Assembly (NCBI GenBank): GCA_021234155.1
Contig: JAJEKV010000025.1
Coordinates: 2,381,339 to 2,445,338 of the forward strand
Direction: 5' to 3'
Source: Isoetes taiwanensis
Lineage: Eukaryota > Streptophyta > Lycopodiopsida > Isoetales > Isoetaceae
Length of the DNA: 64,000 bases
The notes under the pieces are model-generated. The model was not told the origin of the DNA. It did no database searches and worked only from the letters and a program-made list of their open reading frames with translations. Positions 16,299 through 27,552 of the stretch are shown one piece after another. Each line of letters opens with the position of its first letter. The first letter of the stretch is position 1. The translations under genes and the position numbers were made by a program.

Positions 16299-17875
16299 TG
16301 TGACGCTCCCAGAACATATACGACGCCGGGCGTATACATACGGGGACTTCCCCCTCCCATGGCAACCATCTCGCCATGAGCAGGGCCCTCCGTTTAACTC
16401 GGCCCATCTATGGAAAGATGCTCGAGTGAAGGACACAGAGGGGTCATTCGGCCCACGCCTTCGATGGGGCTCCTATGTCGCGGAAGCGTGAATACAAGGT
16501 CAGCATACAGCATAATCATATCATAAATACCACCACGAAGGGTGGCACATCCATCCAACTGATAATAACAGAGAAGATACATTTAATACTAGAAGAAACA
16601 CCCCACCCATGGTTCTACCCCGGCTCAGACTCTAGTGAGGATCGACTGACGGCTAGGTCTCAAGAGATCAGCAGACCGAATCTTGGCATGGCGTTGGCTG
16701 GCATAGAACATCGGCTAGGGTTGTCCATTCCATCCGCCCCTCCTGTGCAGATGAGTCGAATCATGCTATGGCATCGCTATAGCCTTCCGGAGACGCAGAC
16801 TCAAGGTATCACCCTTCGAGCCTACTCCAGGTTTCATGAAGACCTGGTCCGATGAGGCAGGTCAGGGAAGTGTCCCCTTCCAGGATCACAGCGGTTCCAT
16901 GGGTGAGCTAGAGAATACGTGCCGCATCAGCGACCCCCGCATCCGTACCCGACCTACTCCCCTAACTTTATCTTCAAAGTACAGGATGCCCCATACGGGT
17001 CACACCTCTGCACCCAGGGAGTGTCAGACCCATACCCGGCCCTCTACGTGACCGGCTATCAGGCCTAGCCCACTGTAGGAGTCCCAGGAGCCTTTTATGT
17101 TCGTGCAAGACCCCACCCCCACTTCACCACTGCGTCCCTTCTCTGGTGCTAAGCAATTCCATAGCATCCACGACCCAGTGGTCTCTTGTGCACAGGCCGC
17201 AACTAATGGGAATAATACAGGGCTCTATCTAGGAGCATACTACAATATATGGGCTCAGAGGTCTCTACCCCCCTTTAATCCCTGCTTTACAGAAGCTGAC
17301 AGAGATACTTTCATGGATTCATCCATCCTTACTTAACAAAGCATAATCCATAATTGAAATATAATCCTCAATATCAAAGAAGGGTTAGTCCTAACAAAGA
17401 TAACCAGAGAAGACTAACTGAGGCACTATCCTAGAAGCTCAAGCTAGACTACCCACTAACCCGAGTTTCTGCTAGAACCGTTATCATGGGGCACCTCCAT
17501 CTTTCAGCAACTTGGGTGTTCAGCAACAACTTCAGCAACTTGGGTGTTCAGCAACAACTGGGGCACTCAGCAGCTACTCCTCCTGGTTCAATTTTGGGGC
17601 CAAATGGGATAGGGATCCAATTTGATGCCCCAAGTTAGCATTCCCATGCTGGCCAATCGAATTTGGCCAAGTGGCGCCTTCCTAATTAATCAATTAACCC
17701 ATTTAAGTTAATTTGACAATACTTGTAATTAACCTTTAATAATTAATTTAGCATAGCTAAATTAATCCCTTTTAGGTCAACCCCCTAGGTTAAAATACCC
17801 CATGGTGGCGTATCTTTACTGGGTGACATGTCAGTATATTTATACATATACCATATAAATACTTGGAACGTCACA
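16299..17875 (-). mobile_element. LTR of a minus-strand retrotransposon (5' LTR)
   Basis: A 1577-bp LTR bounded by short inverted ends: TGTGACGCTCC on the left and GGAACGTCACA on the right. On the minus strand it therefore starts TGTGACGTTCC and ends GGAGCGTCACA, one base before the primer-binding site. Position, orientation and ends make it the 5' LTR of an element whose body lies to the left, the same direction as the gypsy domains at 1-4.6 kb. The second LTR would lie left of the window, so linkage to those domains is inferred. No protein is coded. The right flank begins ATCAC; the matching target duplicate is not in view. Confidence 0.85.
17503..17558. repeat. Two perfect 28-bp tandem repeats inside the LTR
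   Basis: TTCAGCAACTTGGGTGTTCA plus CAACAAC-type sequence is repeated exactly once at 17503-17530 and 17531-17558, followed by a degraded third start (CTGGGGCACTCAGCAGC). Confidence 0.85.
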
Positions 17876-18368
17876 ATCACCATATGTAGGCTATAAGTAA
17901 GAAGGGCATAGTTATCATAAAAGGGGTTAGATACTGGCATTTTATCTTTAGGTTACAACTACTTCAGGTATATTAATAAACATTACAATCTAGCCAAGTG
18001 AAAACACCTGTCTAACTGTATAAGCCTGAAGGTTCTAAGATATAGATTTGCCTTAGAAGGTTTTCCCAATAATCTTTCCCATTGAAGGCAATAGCAATAT
18101 TCCTTAATTGATGCTATTAAATTCTATCGTTTTTATAAGTTGTGCTCTTGATAATGATGTTCCAAATTGTTTGGTGTTGTATAAAGTTATTCTTGCTCGG
18201 TCAGGCCAATATTGCAACAGATCAATGCTAATCTTATGTATGCTTGATGCTGACTATTCGAAATTGCTCTTACCTAGCCCTTTGAAAAATGGAGTCCCTT
18301 TGTGCATTGTTTCAAAGTGTTCCACAGGTAGATCATGATTTTAGTGTTTATTCACACTCTTAGTTGTT
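17876..18368. other. No recognisable gene
   Basis: AT-rich flank of the LTR. I see no ORF, repeat or RNA gene. Confidence 0.4.
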
Positions 18369-18707
18369 ATGAGTGTGCTGCTTTTACCTCTTGAACACAT
18401 CCATATGTTATCCTTTCTTCTACACCATGGCATTATAAAGAAGACAATTTATGACTCCTCTATAGAGGACATATGGTCAGAAGAAGAAGAAGAAGTCAGA
18501 GCTATTCAGCTTGAAGGGCATACCAGGTTTCTAATACATGAAATCAGACAAGCAATTACTAGAAGATCTGGAAAGAACGAAGTGCCATCCTCACTAATGG
18601 ATGGTGCTCTTTATTGGTTCAGATGCCCTATGATAACACACCTTTATGATACAATCAAATGGCCAAGATCTTTTCATTTGAGCTTTCTATTTGAACTTTT
18701 TGTTTGA
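18369..18707 (+). other. Unrecognised 112-codon ORF, possible exon
   Basis: An open plus-strand frame with an acidic middle (IEDIWSEEEEEVRAIQLEGH near residues 32-51) and an aromatic C-terminus (ALYWFRCPMITHLYDTIKWP). No known motif. Composition in the middle is protein-like, so it could be an exon of a decayed gene. No splice evidence or homologue was found. Confidence 0.2.
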
Positions 18708-19330
18708 TCGCCAAGCTCTTTCAATTTTGCTATTTTTATATTTTGTAAAAAATATTTTTTCAATGGAGGCGATTGGCAATTGGACAATATAGAATGATTT
18801 GTTAAAGGAAGCACTGGGTCTATCCCTTACCTGAACTAAGCGAAATTTTCATTCCCACCATTACAATTATACCTGTGCATAAAGGCTGGTATGAATAAAA
18901 CTTAACTCAAACTCTATAAGGTTTTGTAATAAGAGATGAGAGAATTCACTTCTCAATTATTTCTAGTAACGTCTCGTGCTTTTCCAAGTAATATTACATG
19001 GTCTTCTAGTAATGTCTTGTGACTTCTAAATGTTATTATCCTGGAAGTAAACTATGAAAGCAAATTATGTCGTGTCTTCCTTTGTCTTTTCTATCTTGCA
19101 TCCTCCTTAAGTAAGGCTTGAGTTACATCATGAGTCGTTAAGTCTTAGTTACTTAACAGAATTATATGCGAAGCCACATCAAGCTTTTTTCTTTCTATTA
19201 TATGAAGCACGCTATTGAAACAATGAGGAGCGACCCGATGAACTAGTGCATGAATCTAACCCAGGTATTCATTAGGCTATTAACCACTTTGGTCTCCCGC
19301 AAGATGCCTTGGAATCACACATGGAGTTGG
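18708..19330. other. No recognisable gene
   Basis: AT-rich sequence with no gene, repeat or RNA feature that I can support. Confidence 0.4.
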
Positions 19331-19339
19331 ATACAATTG

Positions 19340-19825
19340 CCAAAGTCAGTTATAGTGGGAATGAAGTAGGAATGGCGGCGAGCCAAGACATGCAAGTTCA
19401 ATTTCCCTCCTTCCAAAACTCCAGGTTCGAAGACACCAGTTCGGCCAAAAGCCCCTAGCAAGCCCAAACAAGTAGAGGTCTTGAAGGATCGCATTTGATG
19501 GTCGCTAAACCAGGAGGAGGAGGAGGAGGAGGAGGAGGAGGAGGAGGAGGAGTCTATCATTGTAGATGAATTGCCTTCCCCCTTCTCCCCAAACAACAAG
19601 ATCAAACTGTATTATTTGTACATCGCAGATCCTTATTTCTTTAATAACCGTTGGCAGTGGAACTTTACTTTAAATTATTCCATTCTAGTCAAAAGTCTTC
19701 CCTTGAAGGTCGGCAACAAATCATTCGACATAGAATTCCACATCTCCGAGGCAAAGGCCATGAATTCTCCAAAATTCAAGGTGCCCTTGGTGGTGCGGAG
19801 TCTGAGATCGATGTCGAATGCATAG
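19340..19825 (+). pseudogene. Unrecognised gene fragment with Glu tract
   Basis: The plus strand reads a basic Pro/Lys-rich piece (KTPGSKTPVRPKAPSKPKQV), one stop near 19497, then a run of about 13 Glu from the (AGG)n tract, then DELPSPFSPNNKIKLYYLYI and a further ~60 codons ending at 19825. The GTAAGTG at about 19838 could be a splice donor. It looks like the remains of a plant gene or mobile-domain protein, but I cannot name it. The minus-strand poly-Ser reading is an artefact of the same tract. Confidence 0.3.
19512..19552. repeat. (AGG)n microsatellite
   Basis: About 13 uninterrupted AGG triplets. Confidence 0.95.
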
Positions 19826-19829
19826 GGGC

Positions 19830-20439
19830 TTATTTTTGTAAGTGTAGTAATCCTTATATTTTTTCTTTGTGTACTTTTAGCTAATTCAGCATTTCAGGGT
19901 TCTTGCACGCTCAATTCCGGTCCAAAAACATTGTTATCACATCCTCCTTCATCCTGATGCTTTTGGTTTGTTCCTAAATGGTTTGAAACCAGGGTTGTGT
20001 GGGGTATACGAGCAATTTACTCCGGGATCTCCACTTAATAAAGCGCACTGGAAAATCTAATATGCACAGTTCTACTACGTACCGATTAATCCAAGGTAAA
20101 TTGAAATTGCCAAGTAGAATTTTATCTTCCATTGTTAGTTTTAGTTTGAATTGATTGCAGATCGTCTTTTGCAGTGGCCACTTTGGCATGCCAGAAGCTT
20201 AACAAGTTGTGCCTGTACACATTGCATTTCGATTCCTTTCATCCCCTCCATGCTTCAATCTGAGGGTTCATTTCTTTGTGAGTGTTCCATTAATAGATCC
20301 CCAAGCATTGACGATCTAGGACAGCATGGACTCAAGTCTATATGAGTCAGGGATAGGTTCTATACGTACAAATAAAAAATTTTGGACGTATAAAGTCAAA
20401 AAATACATATTTTAGGGTTAAAAAACGTATTTCCCATAT
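19830..20439. other. Decayed sequence, no clear gene
   Basis: Short plus-strand frames without recognisable domains. It may be continuing remains of the fragment at 19340-19825. Confidence 0.3.
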
Positions 20440-20835
20440 TTTTTCCTCGCCGGCCGGAAAAAGAAAAAGATTCTCGTAAGCAAAACTTCAATTTTGCTTA
20501 CGCAAAAAAAAAACTTCGTGTAAGCAAAACCTTTTATTTCGCGTAAGCGCAAATTCAAATTTTTTTTTGCTTGAGCAAAACGGGCATTTCGCTTACACGA
20601 AAGAAGATTCGTGTAAGCGTAAGCGAAGTGCATAATTAAAAAACATTTCGCATAAGCGAAGCCGAAGGTTTCGAAGCAAAAAAAAAAATTGCATAAGCAA
20701 AAGAACGGTTTCGTTTACTTGCTTGCATAAAATTGTTCTTTCGCCTATGTGAAATATTTGTGTCTTTGCGTAAGTGAAAGAACGGTTTTTGCATAAGCGA
20801 AACCGTTCTTTCGCTTAGATGAAAATTTTCTGATG
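20440..20835. repeat. Palindromic GCTTACGC minisatellite
   Basis: About 400 bp dense in variants of GCGTAAGCGAAA and its complement TTTCGCTTACGC, separated by A or T runs and AACGGTTCTTTCGC-type spacers. Both orientations are interleaved, so the stretch can fold into many short hairpins. A shorter block recurs at 22665-22765. Confidence 0.75.
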
Positions 20836-22655
20836 CTAGAAATTTTTTTTTTTGCTATATTTTTGACTTATTATACTTCAAAATTATATCGTATCATTCG
20901 AACATTGAACCTATCCTTGATATGAGTAATAGCAAAGGGTCAGCTAATTAGCATTAAGCAAATTACTTTTACTGTGCATATTGTTGTATTCTCAATAAGA
21001 GGTCTATTCACGCAATTTATATATTAATCACTTGTATTTGCAACATGAGAGGTTAATGTACTTTTTAGGCCTACATATGTTTAAGAGAATTTAATGTTTC
21101 TTGGGGATTTCTAACAAACTAGGCTTGCAGAATAGCCATAATACGACTTGTGGATTGATAGTAGCGTAGGTGTTAATTCTTCCTACTATAACAGTCTAAA
21201 GACATGTGATTTAGTTTGGACACCGAAGATGTATGATATTCAATTCATCTGAATTGAATTCGTTTCTTACACAGTGCTGGGGAGGGTCGCAATTGTAAGA
21301 TTATGAGTCTTGTGTAGTTCTTGCTATGATAGATAGCAATAACCGTGTGGGCTGAAATGCATATTTAGGTCAGTGAAGTATGGTTTTAGAATGTCTAAAG
21401 GCTTTCGTGCAAAAACGTAAGTGCCAAGTAGCTTTCAAAGGCTAAGGAACTTTTATCATATTTTTTTTATCAAGAAATAAATTCTCACTTGCATGGTTTG
21501 TATTTGGCTTCAAAAGATAAAAAAGATATAAGATAAACTTTTTATCGTCCACGAGAACCCAGTCGGGTTATGGGACCCAAACAAAAAGGGGGGGGACTAA
21601 TCCCCATCACAAAATAAATAGACATTTAAGTTTCAATTTTTTACAATGAAAATTAGCTGGGGAAGACTAGATACCAAACGCCCAGGGATCAGAAAGCCAC
21701 TCATCCCGTATAAGAGCTTGTCCTCCTCGGTACACTGCCCACTTTTTTTGCAAACGAGCCTCACGGACTCTGCAAAGTTCCACCCTCGTTTGGTAGAGCT
21801 GGACTAGAGTAAGATCCTCCTGGACTGAGAAGATGGTCTCGCCTATTATTGTCTTCATTTTAATATGATTTCCAAGAAAGAAATACACACCTTTTTTGTT
21901 CTCCAACCAGCCGCAAACTAGAAAGTCGTCTTTGCTACAAATGACAATATAAACTTCTCAACTCCTTCGACAATGGCACACTCATTCATCCTCCCTTACA
22001 TGGAAGTGAATAATCTTTACCTAGCAACCATAGACATGATAGAATCATCTAGAAAATGAAGATAACAATATAACCAAAAATAAGTGGTAGGATCGCCTGT
22101 AGTTGTGCACCATCTCTCATGTTTCAGGGGATCAAATTAGTTCCTTGAAGTCATTTTATGCATTGAAAACTGTGTTTGATATGTTTTTAGTCTTTACAAT
22201 ATATGAGGTATGGCCCGCAGTGTGAATTGCCTGCCACTGGCATTCTGTGGGGCCCACTGTTTTATTAGGGGGAGCTTAGTGTTTAGCACTATCTATCTTA
22301 AAAAAGTTCTACACTATATTTTTCCATGTTGTATATGGAAATTACTTAATTTGTTCCTTTTCTTTATAGGTATATATTTATCTAATTTATTTGAAGAAAT
22401 TATCGGTGGATTTGTTTCATGAAACATCTTATTTTTTATAGATATAAGTATCCAACTATACATGGGTTGTGATACACTTTGGCAAACATATGAAACATGA
22501 ACTCTTATACAACAGTTTATATTTGCATGTTTTACAGCACAATATATCCAGACCTCCTAATAGTATCATGGCAATAACTTTTCCACAACTATTCCTGTAG
22601 ACAAATCCTATACCTGAGCTTACTTTAAGTGTGAAATGGTACTATAAAGATAGTT
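20760..22655. repeat. Local duplication, copy A
   Basis: Matches copy B (22690-25165) in order: end of the palindromic block, a ~550-bp stretch with TGTTGTATTCTCAATAAG, the sequence around the small ORF at 21667-21906, and a ~390-bp MYB 3'-flank-like piece (22262-22650). It lacks about 345 bp present in B at 23385-23735 and lacks the SINE, so it keeps the SINE's empty site near 21587. Confidence 0.75.
21667..21906 (-). pseudogene. Small unrecognised ORF, copy A
   Basis: 79-codon minus-strand frame containing TIIGETIFSVQEDLT and KKWAVYRGGQALIRDEW, ending DPWAFGI. The paralogous frame at 24237-24449 agrees at about 46 of 62 residues by eye. Most base differences change the residue, so the two are probably drifting gene fragments. 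Family unknown. Confidence 0.3.
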
Positions 22656-22664
22656 GACGAAAAT

Positions 22665-22765
22665 ATTTCGCTTAGTCTTTGTGTAAGTGAAAGAACGGTT
22701 TCGCTTACGCAGAAAGGTTTTCGCATAAGCGAAACCGTTCTTTCGCTTATACGAAAATTTTCTGA
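22665..22765. repeat. Palindromic GCTTACGC minisatellite, short copy
   Basis: Same motif as 20440-20835 (TTTCGCTTACGCAGAAAGG, then TTTCGCATAAGCGAAACC), placed at the junction between copies A and B. Confidence 0.75.
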
Positions 22766-23914
22766 TGCTAGAAATTTCTTTTTTGCCGTATTTTTGACGT
22801 ATTATACTTCAAAATTGTGCCGTATCATTCGAATAATATGTATTGAGCATGAAATGTGTGCAATGTTGAACCTATCCCTGATATGAGTAATAGCAAAGTG
22901 TCAGCTAATTAGCATTTAGCAAATTACTTTTACTATGCATATTGTTGTATTCTCAATAAGGGGTCTATTCGTGCAATTTATATATTAATCACTTGTATTT
23001 GCAACATGAGAGGTTAATGTAACTATATACTTTTCAGGACTACATATGTTTAAGAGAATTTGATGTTTCTTGGGTATTTCTAACAAGCTAGGCTTGCAGA
23101 ATAGCCATAATATGATTTGTGGATTGATAGTAGCCTAGATGTTAATTCTTCCTACTATAACAGTCTAAAGACTTGAGATTTAGTTTGGACAATGAAAATG
23201 TATTTCATTCAATTCATCTAAATTGAATTCATTTCTTAGACAGTGCTGGGGAGGGCCGCAATTGTAAGATTATGAGTCCTATGTAGTTCTTGCTATCATA
23301 GATAGCAATAACCGCATGGACTGAAATGCATATTTAGGTAAGTAAAGTATGGTTTTAGAATGTCTAAAGGATTTCATTAAAAGCCCTTTGACACGTAAAT
23401 TAATAAGATAGTTAAAAAAGTGTAGAGAATAATATGCCTTTGGATGGACAGCAACTGTGAACCAAACTGGTATACACACTGAAAGGGGGGCCCCAAGTTA
23501 CATGTGATAAGGTTGAGATATCGAGGATGTGATTAACAAAGGCTATCTTCGCCAAACTATCAGCTCATTGGCTACTTTACGTCCATTGGTTTTAAATGTC
23601 TTTGCTTTCTTTGAGTACCTTTGTCTCACCTCTTATAAGTCGGTAAATTCTCTTGGGCCTTTTTGCCAATATGTGGCCCTGTTTGAAGAAGAGGCAAATT
23701 AACATCTACAAGGTTTTTGTCTAATGGGTTGGTGCAAAAACATAGGCGCCAAGTAGCTTTCAAAGGCTAAGGAACTTTTATCATTTTTTTTTATCAAGAA
23801 ATAAATTCTCACTTGCATGGTTTGTATTTGGCTTCAAAAGATAAAAAAGATAAAAGACAAACTTTTTATCGTCCATGAGAACCCAGTCGGGTTATGGGAC
23901 CCAAACAAAAAGGG

Positions 23915-24155
23915 ACGCCACTCAAAACAAATAGATAAATAGATAGTATTTTAACGTCACGCCACTAGGCAGCATCCAACTGGACATGTGACCACACACC
24001 ACACTACATTGCTCAGTTCGGCCCTGCCCCCAACCACTTTACATTGCGTCTGTGGATTTTGACACCCAACAGTTCAGAGTGCGATTCTGGGCGGTCTCAA
24101 ACTCGAGACCGATAGTTGCAAGAACTAGTGTGTTACCACTAGACCAAACACCCAG
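23915..24155 (-). mobile_element. tRNA-derived SINE
   Basis: About 241 bp. On the minus strand the 5' end carries a pol III A box, TGGTCTAGTGG, starting about 10 bases in, and 43 bases later a B box, AGTTTGAGACC (9 of 11 to GGTTCGANNCC), the spacing found in tRNA genes. A tRNA-unrelated body follows and the 3' end is ATAGATAAATAGATA-like rich. Flanks repeat AAGGG, and duplication copy A has the uninterrupted target near 21587. It is a retroposed copy, not a functional tRNA gene, since no cloverleaf 3' half is seen. It inserted after the A/B duplication. Confidence 0.85.
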
Positions 24156-24236
24156 AAGGGGGGGACTAATCCACATCACAAAAATAAACAGACATTTAAG
24201 TTTCAATTTTTTACAATGAGAATTAGCTGGGGAAGA

Positions 24237-24449
24237 CTAGACACCAAACGCCCAGGGATCAGAAGGCCACTCATCCCATATAAGAGCTTGTCCTCCTCGG
24301 TACACTGCCCACGTTTTTTTCAAACGAGCCTTGCAGACTCGGCAAAGTTCCGCCCTCCTTTGGCAGAGCTGGATTGGAGTAAGATCCTTGTGGACCGAGA
24401 AGGTGGTCTCACCTATTATTATCTTCTCGACCATGGCACACTCATTCAT
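24237..24449 (-). pseudogene. Small unrecognised ORF, copy B
   Basis: 70-codon frame paralogous to 21667-21906 (shared WAVYRGGQALI, DPWAFG). See that entry for the comparison. Family unknown. Confidence 0.3.
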
Positions 24450-24705
24450 CCCCCCTTACATGGAAGTGATAGTCTTTATCTAGCAAGCATAGACGTGATA
24501 GAATCATCTAACTAGAAGATGAAGATAACAACATGAGCAAAAATAAGTGCTAGGATTGCCTGTAGTTGTGCATCATTCATGGGGATCAAATCAGTTCTTT
24601 GAAGTCATTTTATGCATTGCAAACCGTGTTTGATATGTTTTTAGTCTTTTCAATATATGACCTATGGCCCGCATTGTGAATTGCCTGCCACTGGCCCGCT
24701 GAATC

Positions 24706-26296
24706 ATGAGTTTCATAAAGGATTTGCTTTTTAGATATGTTGGCTATTACTTCGGGGGGGGGTTTAATGTTTAGCACTATCTATCTTAAAAATGTTCTAC
24801 ATGATATCTTTCCATGTTTTATATGGAAATTACTTATTTTGTGCCTTCTCTTTATAGGTATATATTTATCTAATTTATTTGAAGAAATTATTGGTGGATT
24901 CGGTTCATGAAACATCTTATTTTTTTCTAGATATAAGTATCCAACTATGATACATGGAATTGTCATACACTTTGGCACCTTAAATACTCGTTTCAAACAT
25001 ATGAACATCAACTCATATACAACAGTTTATATTTGCATGTTTTATAGCACAATATATCCAGACCTCCTAATAATATCACGACAATACCTTTTCTGCAACT
25101 ATTCTTGTAGAATATTCCCATACCTGAGCTTACTTTAAGTGTGAAATGGTACTATAAAGTTTTTTGAGGAAAATTATCACAAAAAATTGTGCCCAAAGAA
25201 CTTCAACTAGTAATGAGACGAAACAATTTTTTATTTGGCCATTATTTGAATTCATAACTAGAAATAAATAAACTCAAAAATGAAAAAATAACCTGGGCAT
25301 ATGAAAAAGAAGTAGAAAAGGCTCGAACAATATATTGTGTCCAATTTTGTAATTCTTGATTTCTCACATCTTCAAGATAACAATCCAAATGTACGGTGAT
25401 CTTTTTGACCAGAGTACATGGCCATCATTGTATGTCAATTTCCTAGCTTGATAGCTGCTTTATTACTTTTCTGCTTGCTATATAGTGACCATGTGATTAG
25501 AACTTCCTATTTGGCATATTGTGGAGCCTCTAATAAAGTCAGATGTGGACTCTTCGGAAGGGAGGAGCTATTAATGTATTCCCCTCAAGACCATCTAGAT
25601 CCCATGAGAGGTTTGAAAGGAATTCTTTTTCAACCACTATTTCCACTCATAAAACTAGAGAATATAAACTCAAACATAAAGAATTGATAGATAGATAGAA
25701 GAGCCATCAAACAATTCCAGATAGACACCAATCACAGACATACACAAATCCTTCCACTGCCAAGGGAATTTGGGAAATTGGAAGGAGGAGAATCCTTTTT
25801 AGCATTCACTAGAGCATCTTTTGTGGAATACGCATACGACATCATTATTGTTTTCTTCTATAAGATAATGGCATGTAAAATATTGTCTACTCAAATGTCC
25901 ATATAGAAGACAAATAAGTGCAAAGTACGGTGCATATAAAGAGAAGTTGATTAGTGATTTAATTAGATGAAGCTTAAGTATCCAAGTGGATGATTAAAGC
26001 AATGATTAACTTAGAAAGCAATGGGGGGATTCTCAAGTAATTCAAACTGCATTGTTACATCCCATAAAGACTCACAAATGAAATCGTCATTTTCCATGTT
26101 GTCGACCGTGTTTGAGACTGAGGGAAGGCTGCTGCAGTCATTATGGGACTGTTCTGCAGTTATGTTTTCTTTGGATCATAGTAATGAGGGGACCGAAGTC
26201 CGAACTTGACTCGCCACATTTGGCTCGTTAAAGGACTGAATTTGAACATGGGCTCCCACATCTGGCTCGTCAAATCCAACCTTGAAGGGAACACTG
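24706..26296. repeat. Tandem duplicate of MYB 3' region
   Basis: Matches 26297-27785 in order: ATGAGTTTCATAAAGGATYTGC start, 3'-flank sequence, AT-rich stretch with AACTTCAACTAGTAA, and finally the MYB exon-3 end. Period about 1.59 kb. A third, partial copy of its first ~390 bp is at 22262-22650. The copies differ by substitutions and real indels, so this duplication is older than the one at 30-64 kb. Confidence 0.8.
26062..26287 (-). pseudogene. Truncated R2R3-MYB exon-3 copy
   Basis: Minus-strand duplicate of the C-terminal coding part of the MYB gene at 27553-28372, with the same FNEP and DEPDVGAH-type segments. It carries no MYB repeat and has lost six bases across the stop codon relative to the parent. 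It begins abruptly at the duplication junction (26296/26297). It cannot encode a DNA-binding MYB. Confidence 0.8.
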
Positions 26297-27552
26297 AATG
26301 AGTTTCATAAAGGATCTGCCTTTTAGATATGTTGGCTATTATTAGGGGGAGTTTAGTGTTTAGCACTATCTATCTTAAAAATTTTCTACACGATATCTTT
26401 CCATGTTTTATATGGAAATTACTTAATTTGTTCCTTTTCTTTATAGATATATATTTATCTAACTTATTTGAAGAAATTATTGGTGGATTCATTTCACGAA
26501 ACATCTTATTTTTTCTAGATACTCATATACATCAATTTATATTTGCATGTTTTACAGCACAATATATCCAGACCTCCTAATAATATCATGACAATAACTT
26601 TTCTGCAACCTATACTTGAGCTTACTTTAAGTGTGAAATGGTACTATAAAGATTGTTGAGGAAAATTATCACAAAAATTTATGCCCAAAGAACTTCAACT
26701 AGTAACGAAACGAAACAATTTTTTTATTTGACCATTATTTGGACTCATAACTAGAAATAAATAAACTCAAGAAGAAAAAATAACCTGGACATATGAAAAA
26801 GAAGCAGAAAAAGGCTGGAACAATATCTTGCATCCAATTTTGTAATTCTTGATTTCTCACATCTTCAAGATAATAATCCAGATGTACGGGCGATCATTTG
26901 GCCAGAGTACATGGTCATCATTGTAAGTCACTTTCCTCGCTTGATAGTTGATTTATTACTTTTCTGCTGGTTCTTGCTATATAGTGACCATGTGCTTATG
27001 AACTTCCTATTTGGCATATTGTGGAGCCTCTAATAAAGTCAGGTGTGGATTCTTTGGAAGGGAGGAGCTATGAATGTATGCCCCTCTGGACCATGTAGAT
27101 ATCATGAGAAGGTTTGAAAGGAGTATAAACTCAAACATGAAGAATTGATAGATAGATAGAAGAGCCATCAAACAATTCCAGATGGACACCAATCACAGAC
27201 ATACACAGATCCTTCCACTGCCAAGGGAATTTGGAAAATTGGAAGGAGGAGAATCCTTTTTCGCATTCACTAGAGCATCTTTTGTGGAATACGCATACGA
27301 CATCATTATTGCTTTCTTGTATGATCATGGTTGCATTCCAATGTCCTTAAACAAGACAATGGCATGTAATAGGTTGTCTACTCAAATGTCCATATAGAAG
27401 ACAAATAAGTACAAAGTAAGGTGCATATGAAGAGAAGGTGATTAGTGATCTAATTAGATGAAGCTTAAGTATCCAAGTGGATGATTAAAGCAATGATTAA
27501 CTTAGAAAGCAATGGGGGGGTTTTCAACTAATTCAAACTGCATTGTTTCATC

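Larger units (their letters stand above)
22690..25165. repeat. Local duplication, copy B
   Basis: Second copy of 20760-22655, longer by a ~345-bp segment (23385-23735) and a SINE (23915-24155). Its right part (24706-25165) also starts the next duplication, which involves the MYB 3' region. Confidence 0.75.

Noticed and set aside
16475-17336. Plus-strand ORFs inside the LTR
   Set aside because: No domain, and antisense to the element; LTRs are non-coding.
19315-19605. Minus-strand poly-Ser protein
   Set aside because: Antisense reading of the (AGG)n tract; the plus-strand Glu reading is the more protein-like one.
20440-20835. A MITE with terminal inverted repeats
   Set aside because: The inverted motifs are spread throughout, not at two ends, and no target duplication is visible.
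24085-24155. A functional tRNA gene on the minus strand
   Set aside because: A and B boxes are present, but the 3' half does not complete a cloverleaf; flanking duplication and an empty site show a SINE.
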